In this document: in pieces, positions 32,655-43,800 of the stretch
Layout of the letters: every line of letters starts with the position of its first letter
How positions within the stretch are numbered: position 1 is the stretch's first letter
NCBI GenBank assembly: GCA_037892935.1
Contig: JAYXKI010000015.1
Span: 186,001 to 250,000 of the forward strand
Direction of reading: 5' to 3'
DNA from: Phlebopus portentosus
Lineage: Eukaryota > Basidiomycota > Agaricomycetes > Boletales > Boletinellaceae
Length of the DNA stretch: 64,000 nucleotides
The notes under the pieces: model-generated
What the model saw: the letters and a program-made list of their open reading frames with translations, nothing else
Database searches by the model: none
Told to the model about the DNA's origin: nothing
Position numbers and translations under genes: made by a program

Positions 32655-33891
32655 GTTGGGCCAGGGACCATCCAGCATTGCTTTACAGTCGGAGGCCGAA
32701 AGTACTATGGACTATGGACTGGACGATCGCTTGCCCTCCACGGGCGGAATTATGCCCTCTTCACCTCTCCTTTGTTTTGTTTGGAGGCTGTTATTCGAAA
32801 GGATCTCCTCCCGTATTTATATTTGTCTCGGTCTTCTTATGCAGGTACGTTGACCGCTTTTGCGGCTGTTTGTATATAAAGAGCTTGCTGTGTTAGGTCA
32901 CTACACAATAGCTCCATTTCCCTTGCCTTGTAGTGCGTGTACAGTAGGAGTCGCTGACTCCTCTTGTCTCCTATCATAAGTATTCTGTTCTTCTATATGA
33001 AATCTACCTCTGTATTTCCCCTGTATGTTGGCACATGTATGGATCGGATTGTACTCTTCGGTAGCGATGATTCATAGTAGCGATGGTTCGAGTTCCGCCT
33101 GCTTTCGTTTGATCAAGAGTTTGCCGTAAGTCGGAATTGTTTTTTGTAGATAGTGGGCTTGTCTGTGCGAGCTGTGTACTGAGCGATAATGGACACAACG
33201 AATTATAGTGAACTGATCTGTTGCTGAGGCTTCTTGGTCTGCTCTGGCTCGAGATACGAAGATGAATTTGAAGACGTTGATGGACCTGGCTCCAAAGGCT
33301 GCTGTATATTCTCTTCAGAGTGACGACTGGATGGGATAGGTAGTGAAGGGTGGGTACTGACCTGTTGGTAATCGAAACTTGCACAGACTCTAATATTCCC
33401 ACCAAAAAATGATCGTAGTAGAAATGATCGGGTTTTTCTGTCGAAGTACATGAGTTATGATGGGTAAGAGGGAGAGAAATCTGCATGTAGGCATGCTAGA
33501 GGACTGCCTTTCTCTATGAAGGACACCTCATTGAGCCACAAAACTCACGCATAGATACCACCCATCCTTGCATGAATTTACCTGCTTGAATCATATTTTT
33601 ATGAGCGGTATGTCGTGAGCTACGATTTTTTCACTGTCTGAGGGAGGGGGTTGAGGTACCGACTTGATGAGGTTGTCTTTCTTGTACTGCCACTTATATG
33701 CCACATTTTTTGGAAAATTTTACATTTGTAGAAGCGCATTTTCGAGTGCTTTTTTTATGTTGTAATAGTATGTCTTAATGTGCAATACTGAGTGAGCAAT
33801 TGGCCGTTTTGTTCATTTTTGCCTTTCGAGGGCACAACGCGAGTGAAAAATCATGTGATTTTGGCTTTTCTCATTACTTTGGCAACGGCTG
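32494..33891. repeat. TqA-2 TIR, A side (1,398 bp)
   Basis: Inverted partner of 23823-25220. It ends TTGGCAACGGCTG followed by the TA duplication. Confidence 0.92.
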
Positions 33892-35175
33892 TAAGACATA
33901 CTATTATAACGTAAAAAAAGCACTCGAAAATGCGCTTCTACAGGTGTAAAATTTTCCAAACAATGTGGTGTGTAAGTGGCAGTACAAGAAAGACAACCTC
34001 ATCAAGTCGGTACCTCAACCCCCTCCCTCAGACAGTGAAAAAATCGTAGCTCACGACATACCGCTCATAAAAATATGATTCAAGCAGGTAAATTCATGCA
34101 AGGATGGGTGGTATCTATGCGTGAGTTTTGTGGCTCAATGAGGTGTCCTTCATAGAGAAAGGCAGTCCTCTAGCATGCCTACATGCAGATTTCTCTCCCT
34201 CTTACCCATCATAACTCATGTACTTCGACAGAAAAACCCGATCATTTCTACTACGATCATTTTTTGGTGGGAATATTAGAGTCTGTGCAAGTTTCGATTA
34301 CCAACAGGTCAGTACCCACCCTTCACTACCTATCCCATCCAGTCGTCACTCTGAAGAGAATATACAGCAGCCTTTGGAGCCAGGTCCATCAACGTCTTCA
34401 AATTCATCTTCGTATCTCGAGCCAGAGCAGACCAAGAAGCCTCAGCAACAGATCAGTTCACTATAATTCGTTGTGTCCATTATCGCTCAGTACACAGCTC
34501 GCACAGACAAGCCCACTATCTACAAAAAACAATTCCGACTTACGGCAAACTCTTGATCAAACGAAAGCAGGCGGAACTCGAACCATCGCTACTATGAATC
34601 ATCGCTACCGAAGAGTACAATCCGATCCATACATGTGCCAACATACAGGGGAAATACAGAGGTAGATTTCATATAGAAGAACAGAATACTTATGATAGGA
34701 GACAAGAGGAGTCAGCGACTCCTACTGTACACGCACTACAAGGCAAGGGAAATGGAGCTATTGTGTAGTGACCTAACACAGCAAGCTCTTTATATACAAA
34801 CAGCCGCAAAAGCGGTCAACGTACCTGCATAAGAAGACCGAGACAAATATAAATACGGGAGGAGATCCTTTCGAATAACAGCCTCCAAACAAAACAAAGG
34901 AGAGGTGAAGAGGGCATAATTCCGCCCGTGGAGGGCAAGCGATCGTCCAGTCCATAGTCCATAGTACTTTCGGCCTCCGACTGTAAAGCAACGCTGGATG
35001 GTCCCTGGCCCAACTCACGCCGCCTTCGCCTTCGAACCCGTCGTTTCCGGCTCCTGATTCGTCTGAACAGGCTTAACTGAATCCAACCATTTCAACAGAA
35101 TAACGTTATCCATATATGTCGGCGCCTTGTGATCGCTCAGCTCTGCTTCGATGAACGAATCGATTGCTTTCTCCA
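33892..35175 (+). repeat. TqA-3 left TIR, missing its outer ~113 bp
   Basis: It is 1,284 bp long, the same as the truncated right TIR of TqA-1 and its exact inverted copy over the variant-bearing outer part. Confidence 0.85.
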
Positions 35176-36767
35176 CGTTGAACGAGGCTCCACTAACTTC
35201 ATCTTCGTTAACATCAAAAACTTCGACTTTCTCCGTCGCATGGAAAGCTTCGCTGGGATCGAGGACTTCCTGCAAGTCGACGTCTCGCGACCCGATCTTT
35301 TTGACGGCGGCCCATGCATCTTCCAGGTCACTGGGGGATAGCTTGACCTTGAGCGCACCCGCTTTTATAAGTTCGTAAACGCGAGTGGACCCAGATACTG
35401 CTAGATTCCGTAAGTTCTTATCGCCAAGCACCCGCAGGCACTGCTGAAGAACATTGAGCTGATGAGCGCGGCTCCGCTGCTTCTCGAGAAGCTTTGTAAC
35501 TTCCTTCTCAAACACTCCTGCATTTACAGATAAGTGTTGTATCAACGTTGAGTTGATCGCAGGTCCGATCTGCTGATCCTCGTGCGTGGAACCTAGATGC
35601 TGCGCTGGCCCTCCAAATGCGCTGATGGTATGGGCCGCCTGAGAATGTTGCTGACTAACAGAAGATGCCGCCTCTTCCACTGTACCACCACGACGAAGTG
35701 TTTCTACAAGGCTGCGTTGCTCAGCCAGCCCAGCTTTCAGAGATTCCATTTCTATGCCCATTCGTTCCATTTCCTTCTTAGTCACGCTATATTCCCAGAT
35801 TATGAGCGGGGTGAAGAACTTCATGATGCGATCAAAAAATTCGTTGATAGATTCCGTGTCAAAACGTCCAATTTCGTTGCAATGGTGTATGGCTTCCGAT
35901 CGAAAATCTTCGATAATTGTGGTGTCCGGAAGACTGCCAAAATTCGGACCATTGGGTGAATAACGCTCCTCTTCCAAAAGATAGTGGAAAACAGAGCGGC
36001 GAGGACGAAACAGGTATGTCCCGTTCGCCTTTGATTCGACGTCAAAGTGGCGGCGGTAATGCTCGGTCAGCTTGAATAAAAACATGTGCCACAAGTTAAC
36101 GGGCATCGCCCATCCCAGTTCAGATAGGAAACCCGTGATCGTGAAGAACTTGGGAAGGACGAGCGTAAAACCACGCGCTAGATCAAATCGCGCTCTCGTA
36201 TACGCCCTTCGAACATCTAGCAACCTCGTAGCTGCATCACTCTAAAAAGAAAGAGGGACTATTAGGAAAGATGCATCTAAACGTGAATGAGTCATTTACC
36301 CCTAAAGAAGAAGCCTCAAGCATCTTAACATGCTCCACGGTCTCGGACAGCGCCATCGCCAACTCGGCGATATCCTTTTTCGCGGTTGAGGAATGATCCT
36401 GCAATTTCGCACGTTGCTCGTTCACAACATCCTCCAAGCCACCAAAACTCTTTCCAAGGTGAGAGACATGCTGATGAAGTTGGCGAACGACATCACACAG
36501 CACGTTTGTGACATCCATTACTTTGTCAGGATGAGCATCCTCATCCTCTTCGACTTTCCTCTTGATCCTCTTATGCTCGACAACCAGACCCTCAACAGGA
36601 TCTACAGAGCCCGTTCTCAGGGGGACAGGGCAAAACAATATATACCGTGGAGGATACTCACCATTCTTCTTCGATGCGCCACGGGAAACAACTGCCGGTG
36701 GGCGGACGCCGCGCCCGCGTGTCATGATGGTGGGGCGACTTTGAGAGAGGTGCAAAGCGTAAGACAT
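35015..36767 (-). CDS. Gene A of TqA-3
   Basis: Three exons as in TqA-1 (36767-36662, 36601-36300, 36241-35015) and an apparently identical 544-residue product, including the Ala and Thr that differ in TqA-2. The TIR-encoded C-terminus is intact. The gene is open although the element has lost its other end. Confidence 0.75.
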
Positions 36768-36926
36768 TCTGAACAGTCCAAACTGTGGTAAATGGGGTAA
36801 AGGGAGAGGTGTGTGTGTTAGGAAGACGAAGTGGTGATAGGCTTTGGCTCTTACACTTACTAAGCGTGCGGCACTGCCGCGAATATTATAATATAATGTA
36901 ATGTTGAAGCTTTTCTTTCACCCAGT

Positions 36927-37966
36927 ATGACGCACGGGGTTCCTATCTCAGATGACCTACGTCGCGTTATCGTCCACATGTCCATGAACTGTGGTCTAGA
37001 TGTAAAAGGCATTGTTTATCTTACTGCAGTTCCTCGAGCTTCAGTGTATCGGATCCTGAATGCTTGGAAGCAAACTGGGGAAGAGTGTCTTGCACCCCGT
37101 TCGAAATCGGGACGTCCAAGGGCGTTAGACTTCTCTGATACCCAGGTACGCCTGAAGAATCGTGATCTTGGGGATGTAACTAACAAGGAACAAGTTTCTA
37201 TTGAAAACAGTGATGCGTCACAATGATATCTATCTTGACGAACTCAGACAGTCGCTCGAAGAAAGATGCGGTGTGAGAGTATCTGATGCTACCATTTGGA
37301 GAACTCTTAACCGGGCAGGCTTTCGGATGAAGGAGGTAATTTGTAGCTTATCCAAATGGATTGATAAAAAATCACTAATTTCAACATAGATCACAAAACA
37401 CGCTCAAGAACGCAATGAGTCCCGTCGGGCAGAGTATCGGCTTCGCATCGGAGCAAATTATTCTCCAGATCAGCTGGTTTTCGTTGATGAAAGTGCGTGT
37501 GATCGAAGGACATATTTGCGTGGTAGAGCATGGGCATTAGAGGGAGTTCGCGCATGCCGAAAGCAGGTCTTTACGAGGGGAAAACGGTATACCTTTCAGA
37601 GCTACCTGCACGCTATATCATTTTTCATGCTTTCAGGTATTCCATCCTCCCTGCTATATCTCTGAGCGGAATCGTGGAATGTATGATAGTCGAAGGATCG
37701 TTCAATACGGAGCTTTTTATGGTTTTCATCGAGGACCTTCTGGTCAAAATGAATCCATTCCCGGCGCCGATGTCTGTCGTTGTTATGGACAATTGTGCCA
37801 TCCACAAAGCTCCCGAACTTCGCGAGCTTGTCGAAGAAAGGTGATGATTTTTCTCAGGTATGTTACTGAAAATTTGTTCACCCTTTTCATAGAGGAATGA
37901 GGCTGGAATATCTGCCAGCGTATTCTCCTAACTTCAACCCGATCGAGCTAGCCTTCTCGCTGCTTA
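36927..37966 (+). pseudogene. Gene T of TqA-3, interrupted by TqB-3
   Basis: Exons 1-4 and the first 74 nt of exon 5 (37893-37966) match TqA-1. All three catalytic residues remain, since Glu272 is just before the break. The last ~45 codons are replaced by the TqB-3 terminus inserted at a TA in GCTTA. Confidence 0.85.
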
Positions 37967-38460
37967 CAGCTAATTGCAAAATTGTTGGCAATTTGGAAAA
38001 TCACGTGTATTTTTGACGCATAGTGCATCCTGGATGAGCAAAAAAAAACAAAATAGCGAATATCTCAGTCAATACAGCACATAAAAATCTGATATAACCA
38101 TGTAAAAAACCTGCTCGAAAATGCGCTCCAGTACATATAAAAATGTCTGGGTTTTGTTGAGTATGTACTTCGCTACTAAAAAGATAGCATCATAGTGCTA
38201 AATCCTTGTCATGCCCTCCGTTCAGTGTAAAAATCATAGCTTGCCCAACGTCATCCGGAAAAATCTGATTCAAGTTTGATAAATCAGGCCAGCCCAGTGG
38301 GCACCTGTACGCAACTCCTCGAGGCACCCTGACATGATTGTGGTAGTGAAACTGGGTGGTTTGTTGTCACTCCTGCTCGCAGAACTCTCCCCTACTTCAT
38401 TGCATCTGTCATAACTCACGCATTCGGACACCAAAAAATCTGATTGTTTCTGCTAAAAAG
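37967..38460 (+). repeat. TqB-3 left terminal region with three spaced motifs
   Basis: It aligns with the TqB-2 terminus and more loosely with the TqA TIR. A motif ending AAAAATCTGAT occurs at about 38083, 38259 and 38434, that is about every 175 bp. It also shares CTCGAAAATGCGCT with TqA. Confidence 0.7.
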
Positions 38461-38584
38461 ACAGCAGCATAGGCGCTTTCAGCCAAGACAGTAGCTGAGC
38501 TGAGTTAGGCTTGGGTGTGGCTACATTACATGTACTATCTACCAATCAGACTTGAAACCACCTTGGTGACCATCCTCTGCTGAA

Positions 38585-38707
38585 ATGTCACCCAAAATCA
38601 TATCTGGGCGAGGGCGAACAAGGTCAGCTCAGCCATCATGCACTCCTGCTACAACCAAACTGAGTGTGCCCACCAGGGCTGCAGAAACATCTCTCAGAGA
38701 AACATGA
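38585..38707 (+). CDS. Start of an A-like gene in TqB-3, fragment
   Basis: ATG at 38585 opens a short frame beginning MSPKIISGRGRTRSAQ. Its basic GRGR stretch recalls the TRGRGVR stretch of gene A. It stops after about 40 codons, or splices at a GT nearby. TqB-2 has the same region without the ATG. The frame points inward from the terminus, unlike A in TqA. Function and exon structure are uncertain. Confidence 0.3.
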   Translation: MSPKIISGRGRTRSAQPSCTPATTKLSVPTRAAETSLRET

Positions 38708-38954
38708 GTGTATGCACATGACAGTAGTCTTTCGTATGCAGTATCTCCCCGCACAGCAGTTCTCATCACTTGTCCACAGTTCCCTCCTCATCCTCACTAA
38801 TCCCTCATCACCCACAGGCATAAGGGAACCCCCAGTTGCTGGGGACGGTGTAGTGTGCTACACTAACCTGTACCGGTCCAGCGGCACAGGCCTGTAAGGG
38901 CTGTACTCCCCTATGCCATACCCAGGACACCCCATGTACTATTGTCAGCAAACG
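38708..38954. other. Unclassified segment between TqB-3 and Gyp-3
   Basis: The left part may still belong to TqB-3. From about 38840 it contains a near-palindrome (TAGTGTGCTACACTA) and a GC-richer stretch of unknown origin. The Gyp-3 protease region starts at 38955. No gene seen. Confidence 0.4.
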
Positions 38955-39700
38955 ATTATGCTTCGTCAACCAGTCATGTCCAAGGAAGATGTTGCTTGAT
39001 GCTAAGGATGTCACTGCCAGTCGAATCTCTTCCTCGTGTTTCCCAAAGAACATTCGTATGACTACATATTCCTTGATCAATCCAGCCTCGTTGCTTGTTC
39101 TGTCAGCATTGAAGACTGGTCTAGGCCGAATGTACCTTTGAGTGGGGAAACCATACCATTTGACAAAACCTTCGTCGATGCATGAGCCTGTGCATCCTGA
39201 GTTGATCAGTGCATGAGCATCAATGAAGTTTTCCTCTTCGAGTAGGGGGTTTGACAAGTCCACTTTGTCATCACCTGCTACCTTTGGGTGTACGATGCTA
39301 ACGAAGGCATCCAACTCTTTTCCTCCCACCCGTCACACGAACTGGTCTGCGTCCACAATGCCCTCGTGCCATACCTCAGCCGTGCGTCTGCCTACCACAT
39401 CCTACACTGCTTCAGTGACGTTCGCCTGAGCAACAACGTTCTCGTGGTAAGGTGCTTCCGCCACAACCTCATTTTTTATAGTGGTTTGATTCCGCTCTTC
39501 CTCTCTCAATTTGCCTGCTTGCGCATCTGTTCTTCTGATAAATAAATCTTCATAGACTTCGAAGTCATTGTTGTCATCTTCAGATTCATCTGGCAGCACG
39601 TCGGTAAGGATCTTTCGAAGGGTGAAACCGTCACTGGTATTTGCATCTTGATATTGTACAACAGGATGATTATATTTTAACAAGTCCAACGAAAAGAGTC
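38955..39700 (-). pseudogene. pol: Gyp-3 pol N-terminal fragment (protease)
   Basis: It matches the first part of Gyp-1 pol, including the protease region with NSGCTG in place of DSGCTG (Asp to Asn, a GAC/GAT-to-AAC/AAT type transition). This would inactivate the protease. It ends at an abrupt junction with unrelated sequence. Confidence 0.82.
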
Positions 39701-39730
39701 CTTTAGGAGACTGACCAGTCGTTCCGACGT

Positions 39731-42600
39731 CTATGCCTGGTCTTCTGGAAAACCCTCACCTTCCACTAATTCTTCTAGCTCAGCGGGCACTGCTCGGACC
39801 TCGACCTCTTCGAAGGAGGATTCCTTCGCTTGTCCGAGCTCTTCGAGGAGCGCTTCTCTGTCTTCTGGAACAAAGGCCGCGATGATGGCGCGTATCGCTT
39901 CATGACCTCATGGGCATTCCCTGATGTAGTGGCCCACCTGACCACACTTGTAACAAGCATGTGTACGATGCGCCTGGTTCATCATCATGTCCATGGGTTG
40001 TCCTAAGCCTCCATATGTTACTCCCGTGGCATCACGACGATCTTGAGCGGGGGGTACGAAAGGACGAGCTGCTTGTTGAGGTGGCATAGAATGTCTCATT
40101 GGTGGTACCGGTGTAAGAAGCATCGACACGCTAGGTCCGAGATCGCGCACGTGACACGTGTTCCGCGGTGATCAGCATCGTAACAGCGGAACTCAGTGCG
40201 GATCGATTCGATTCGAAGTGGAACGGACTACTGTAGCCTCTCGCACTCGACCGCTGCGTAGGAAGAACCTTCGGACGCTCGAGCCACCCAGTCGAAAACT
40301 TACAAAGGCTGACTTAGCTAGCTCGTCTTACTAAACCCAGGCACGAGAGGTAAATTGAAGGATCCGCAATTGGCCCCCGACACCTCCCAAGTTTTGACCC
40401 GACGCGACGCACTCCGGCTTTTCCCCTTTTGAGTCCCATATGCGTTCATATTTTGTTTTGTTCCTTATGATTCTTATGCTCATTATTCCGTGTGCGCTCA
40501 CATGTCGTATTATGCTCTATGGTCATTATCTCGCCACCTTCCAGATATGCTCACCTCGTACCTTGTTCCTATGCGTTCCCTTATGATTTTCACTTCCGAT
40601 TTCCTTTCGTTATGCTCCCTGACGCTCCGATGGCTCAGGTTCGGACAAAGTTATAAATAGGCGAGCAACTTGTAGTAGGAGCCCAGTTTTAGCCCGGAGA
40701 GTTTTAGCAGAAAACAGTTTAGCTCGGGCTTGAACCCACTTCAGCTACAGTCGAGACCAATTCGACTCTTCCTGTACTCTCCTCGACTCTATCTCCCACA
40801 AATACACGATAGTTCTGTCTCATACGCCTCGAGTCTCCTGCTCTGCAGTCGTACCCGAGCCCAGTGTGATCAGTTCAACCCGTGTTGAAGTCAGAGACCC
40901 TCATCTCTCCTCCCCACGCCTCTACGCAAGGTCTCACTTGAGTCCCTTGCGTATCGCTTCGTTCCGCATCGTATAGCTCCGTTTCGCTTCGTAACCCACC
41001 GAAACTCGTCGTAACTCGTCGTAACCCGTTATATCGTGTCGGATCCTCGAAGGGATCACCTTCGAATCGTCAGCGCTTAGGGGAAGTCCTTCTCTAAGCT
41101 TCGTCCCATCGTCTTCCGCCTCCAGGGTTCAAATCCATCGAGGGATTACCTGTGAGGACATCGATTACCTTCGCACCGCCACCGCCAATCCCCCTTGCTT
41201 CGACTTCTCCCGCCTTGCTTCTTTGCCTATCTCCTTTAATCCAATCCCCCCCCCCCCTCGCATACATCCAGCAGCCTTCAATCCCATTTCTCCTCCATCC
41301 CTTCCGGAACCGCTCCGGAACCCAGATCGACGCATCAGCGCTTCTCTAGTTTTCCCCTCCAAGAGTCACCCTTCTCTTTCCACTCGTTTTAATCTTACCG
41401 AACAGCCCCCAAGAACTGTGACACTCCTCAGCTATCAGACAGTGCACAGGAGTTTCACCGGAGCTGGCTTCATTGCTGTCAAACTAATTGCCTTCCTCCG
41501 ACATTCGGCCATCAGGTCCCTGATTTGGCATTCGACCCTGTCGACCTTGACGGCAGCCTTCTTGAACTCTTCATATGACGTCAGTTCATTGGGCAATCTC
41601 ATGACACCTTCGACAACCTTTGGGTTTAGTGCCCTCTTCAGATGACTCATCAACCATTTGTCATGTGCCTCTGTTGCTAGGCCAGCGTCCACTCGGCAAA
41701 TGTCAAACTTGTTGAAGAACTCATCAGCGTTGAGGTCTCCTTGGTACATCGCATCTAGTCGTTTGAAGGCTTTCTGGGATCTGGTGGGGTCATCGAACGA
41801 CGTGTCCAGCTTCTTCAAGAAGGCGTCCCAGCCATCCGTGAACGTCAGGTTGCCATCTCCATCAACTGCTCCACTGGTGTAACTTTCTGCCCAGCGAGCC
41901 GCAGCACCACTCTTCATGTATGACAGGGCGAACATAATCTTACTCTTGTTCGTCCTGAACTCTGACTCAGATGCGTAGATGTAGAGATGCAGCTCTCACT
42001 TGAAGTCCACATAATTGTGTTTGCCATTGAAGTCTCTTGGTTTAGTGATATGGACCTTCTTCGACACCCTTGATCCTTGGTTTGCACCTTCGCCTGCAGC
42101 TTGGAGCGCTAGCGCGACTGCCGTCGCAAGATCAGTCATCGCTTCCTTTGATAATGACATCTCATGTTCTTCTTCCTCTTCTTCTTCGTCTTCTTCACTC
42201 AGTATAAGCGGCGCTGGTTCTCGGAATTTTCCAAAAGCCGGTGAAGGCTCGACAGGGGAGCCGATGCTTGAGTGGTCGAGTTCGATGGGTCTGGTAAGGG
42301 GGCCGTTGGTTGCGTCGGAGTAGGGGGTGAGGGCTCATCTATGTTGCCTTCTTGTTTCACTCTCCAGTAGAGGGACTTTCCTTCCCTCTGGGAGTACCAC
42401 CTCTTTGCAGTCTCGTCCCACCAGGCACCAAAGACTTGATTTCCTGCTTTGACGATGTAATGTCCTCGCGAAGCACTCCACCTAGAGTTCGCAGGGAGGG
42501 CTGCTCGTTGCTCGTCAGTTAGCTCCACCTTGATAGGCTGGGGGTGGAACAGGGATCGGGATGCTGTTCGGGCGGGACTGACTTCGGATAACTGGCTCAT
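39731..42600 (-). pseudogene. gag: Gyp-3 gag, split by a 1.35-kb insertion
   Basis: This copy has an ATG start (complement of 42598-42600, MSQLSEVSP) where Gyp-1 and Gyp-4 have ACG. It keeps Arg at the codon that is TGA in Gyp-1. It is broken by a frameshift near 42240, by TGA for CGA near 42000, and by the insertion 40112-41457. The CCHC knuckle is still readable near 39960. Confidence 0.85.
40112..41457. mobile_element. LTR-like insertion in Gyp-3 gag (1,346 bp)
   Basis: It begins TGTAAGAAGC and ends GTTTCA (TG...CA), flanked by CCGG at 40108-40111 and 41458-41461; an A before each extends the duplication to five. It has no coding capacity, a TATAAATAG at about 40652 and a 12-C run at 41246. 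A solo LTR of an unrelated long-LTR element is the best guess. Strand is unknown. Confidence 0.6.
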
Positions 42601-42944
42601 CTTTGAAATTGACGACTAAACGAAAGGCTCCGAGGTAGATAATGAAGGAGATGCTAGTCGACGACTGGACTCTATGTGTTACCCATGAGAGCGTTTGATG
42701 AGAGTTCCAGAGAAGGGTGATTCAGAGCACCACGGTGATATGATTGGTTGATACTTCGGGTACTATCGGGTCACGTCGGAGTCAATCGGACTTCAACGGG
42801 CAAGATAGGGGTTTGTTGTCTGCACAGTAGGAACTGGGTTTCGTTCGATGTCATCCTTCGAAGATATACTTCAGGGGACACATCACAGGTGAGTGCTCGA
42901 CGACAACGGAATCGGGCGTGAGCCAGAGGTAGGTCTTTCTATTA

Positions 42945-43403
42945 TGTTAGGCGGACAGCTCAAGGACTGAGTCGAGGCAGGCCAACACAACAACAAACAA
43001 GCATGGATGAGATAATCCCAAACACGTCGCTCAGGTCAAGACAGCTAAGACAAGGCTTAAGTCCAGACCGTCGAACGCTAGGTCGCAGTGAAGGTAAGTA
43101 GAATTCAGCAAACTAATAATACAAGAGTAGATACCTAGGTCACAGTGAAGGTAAGTAGAATAGAAAGACAAGGAACGAAAGAGTCAAACTATCTACTTAT
43201 ATAGACTTTGAGCACGGGAAAGGTCTACTCTAATGGAAAGTCACATGACAAGGAATGGGATGATTAGTGAGCGTGATAGAACGTTGTGGAATGTTCTGGC
43301 AAATGGATGAATAAGCGCATAAGAAAAATAAAAGAAAAGGAAAAAGAATATTAAAATAAATGATAATGTAAGAAAGGAAAAGGAAAATGTTCGAGTCCTT
43401 ACA
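42945..43403 (-). repeat. Gyp-3 5' LTR (459 bp)
   Basis: Minus-strand LTR with family TG...CA ends. The self-priming 11-mer is kept just inside it. Confidence 0.92.
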
Positions 43404-43800
43404 TTTTATCTGCATCGGTGTCCCCACTTGTGATCCTCTGCCGCCGCTCGGTTCAGACCGTTTGTGATTCTTCCTCAACGTTCTGATGCAGCCATCACTC
43501 TTCTAGTAATCACTCCTGGGATTTTCAATTTCTCCCCACCCCTGAGGCCGCCTTTCGTGTTTCTTCGCCGCCGTCCGGCGTCAACCGATTGTGATTCTTC
43601 CTCAACATCCCGACGCAGCCGTCACTCTTCTAGTAATCACTCTGGGGATTTTCGACTTTTATCTGCATCACCATCCCCTCTCAGGATTCTTCGCCGCCAT
43701 TCAGTTTGGGGGACTTGCGATACTTCCTCGACGTCTCGATGCAGCTGTCACTCTTCTCGTGCCCGCCGCTACCGCCGGCGCCGGCACCTCCCCTGCGTCT
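43404..43800. repeat. Degenerate minisatellite, about 126-bp period
   Basis: Three diverged units are marked by GATTCTTCCTCAAC-like sequences at about 43466, 43593 and 43719, followed each time by GCAGC...TCACTCTTCT. The segment is not found in TqB-2. Confidence 0.6.

Larger units (their letters stand above)
23823..33891 (-). mobile_element. TqA-2: complete four-gene long-TIR Tc1-like transposon (10,069 bp)
   Basis: It begins CAGCCGTTGCCAAAGTAATG and ends with the exact complement, flanked by TA at 23821-23822 and 33892-33893. The TIRs are 1,398 bp each and differ by one visible base. Orientation is reversed relative to TqA-1: D(-), H(+), T(-), A(+). All four genes are open. Coordinates mirror TqA-1 around a constant sum of 47,760. 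This is the reference copy of the family in the window. Confidence 0.92.
33892..37966 (+). mobile_element. TqA-3: truncated TqA copy
   Basis: It has the same orientation as TqA-1 (coordinates are TqA-1 plus 19,909). It starts at the TA flanking TqA-2 without its outer ~113 bp. It ends at TA 37965-37966 inside the last transposase exon, where TqB-3 starts. H, D and the right TIR are absent from the window. Confidence 0.85.
38955..43403 (-). mobile_element. Gyp-3: 3'-truncated minus-strand gypsy element
   Basis: On the minus strand there is an LTR (43403-42945), gag (42600-39731, interrupted) and the first ~250 codons of pol, ending in the protease region at KHN (38955). RT, RNase H, integrase and the 3' LTR are missing. 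Confidence 0.87.

Noticed and set aside
33085..33096. GGTTCGAGTTCC resembling a Pol III B box (tRNA or SINE)
   Set aside because: It has one extra base compared with the B-box consensus, no A box at a fitting distance and no cloverleaf. It lies within the TqA TIR.
23823..33891. TqA as a giant Starship-like or Maverick-like element
   Set aside because: It has no tyrosine recombinase, no DNA polymerase or capsid genes, and has a clear DD34E transposase with TA duplication, which places it in Tc1/mariner.
40371..40382. TGGCCCCCGA as a tRNA primer-binding site of a second retroelement
   Set aside because: No matching second LTR was found on the right of the 1.35-kb insertion, so a solo LTR is simpler.
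43404..43800. Evenly spaced repeats as a CRISPR-like array
   Set aside because: Units are about 126 bp, degenerate, and not separated by unique spacers. The window is eukaryotic.
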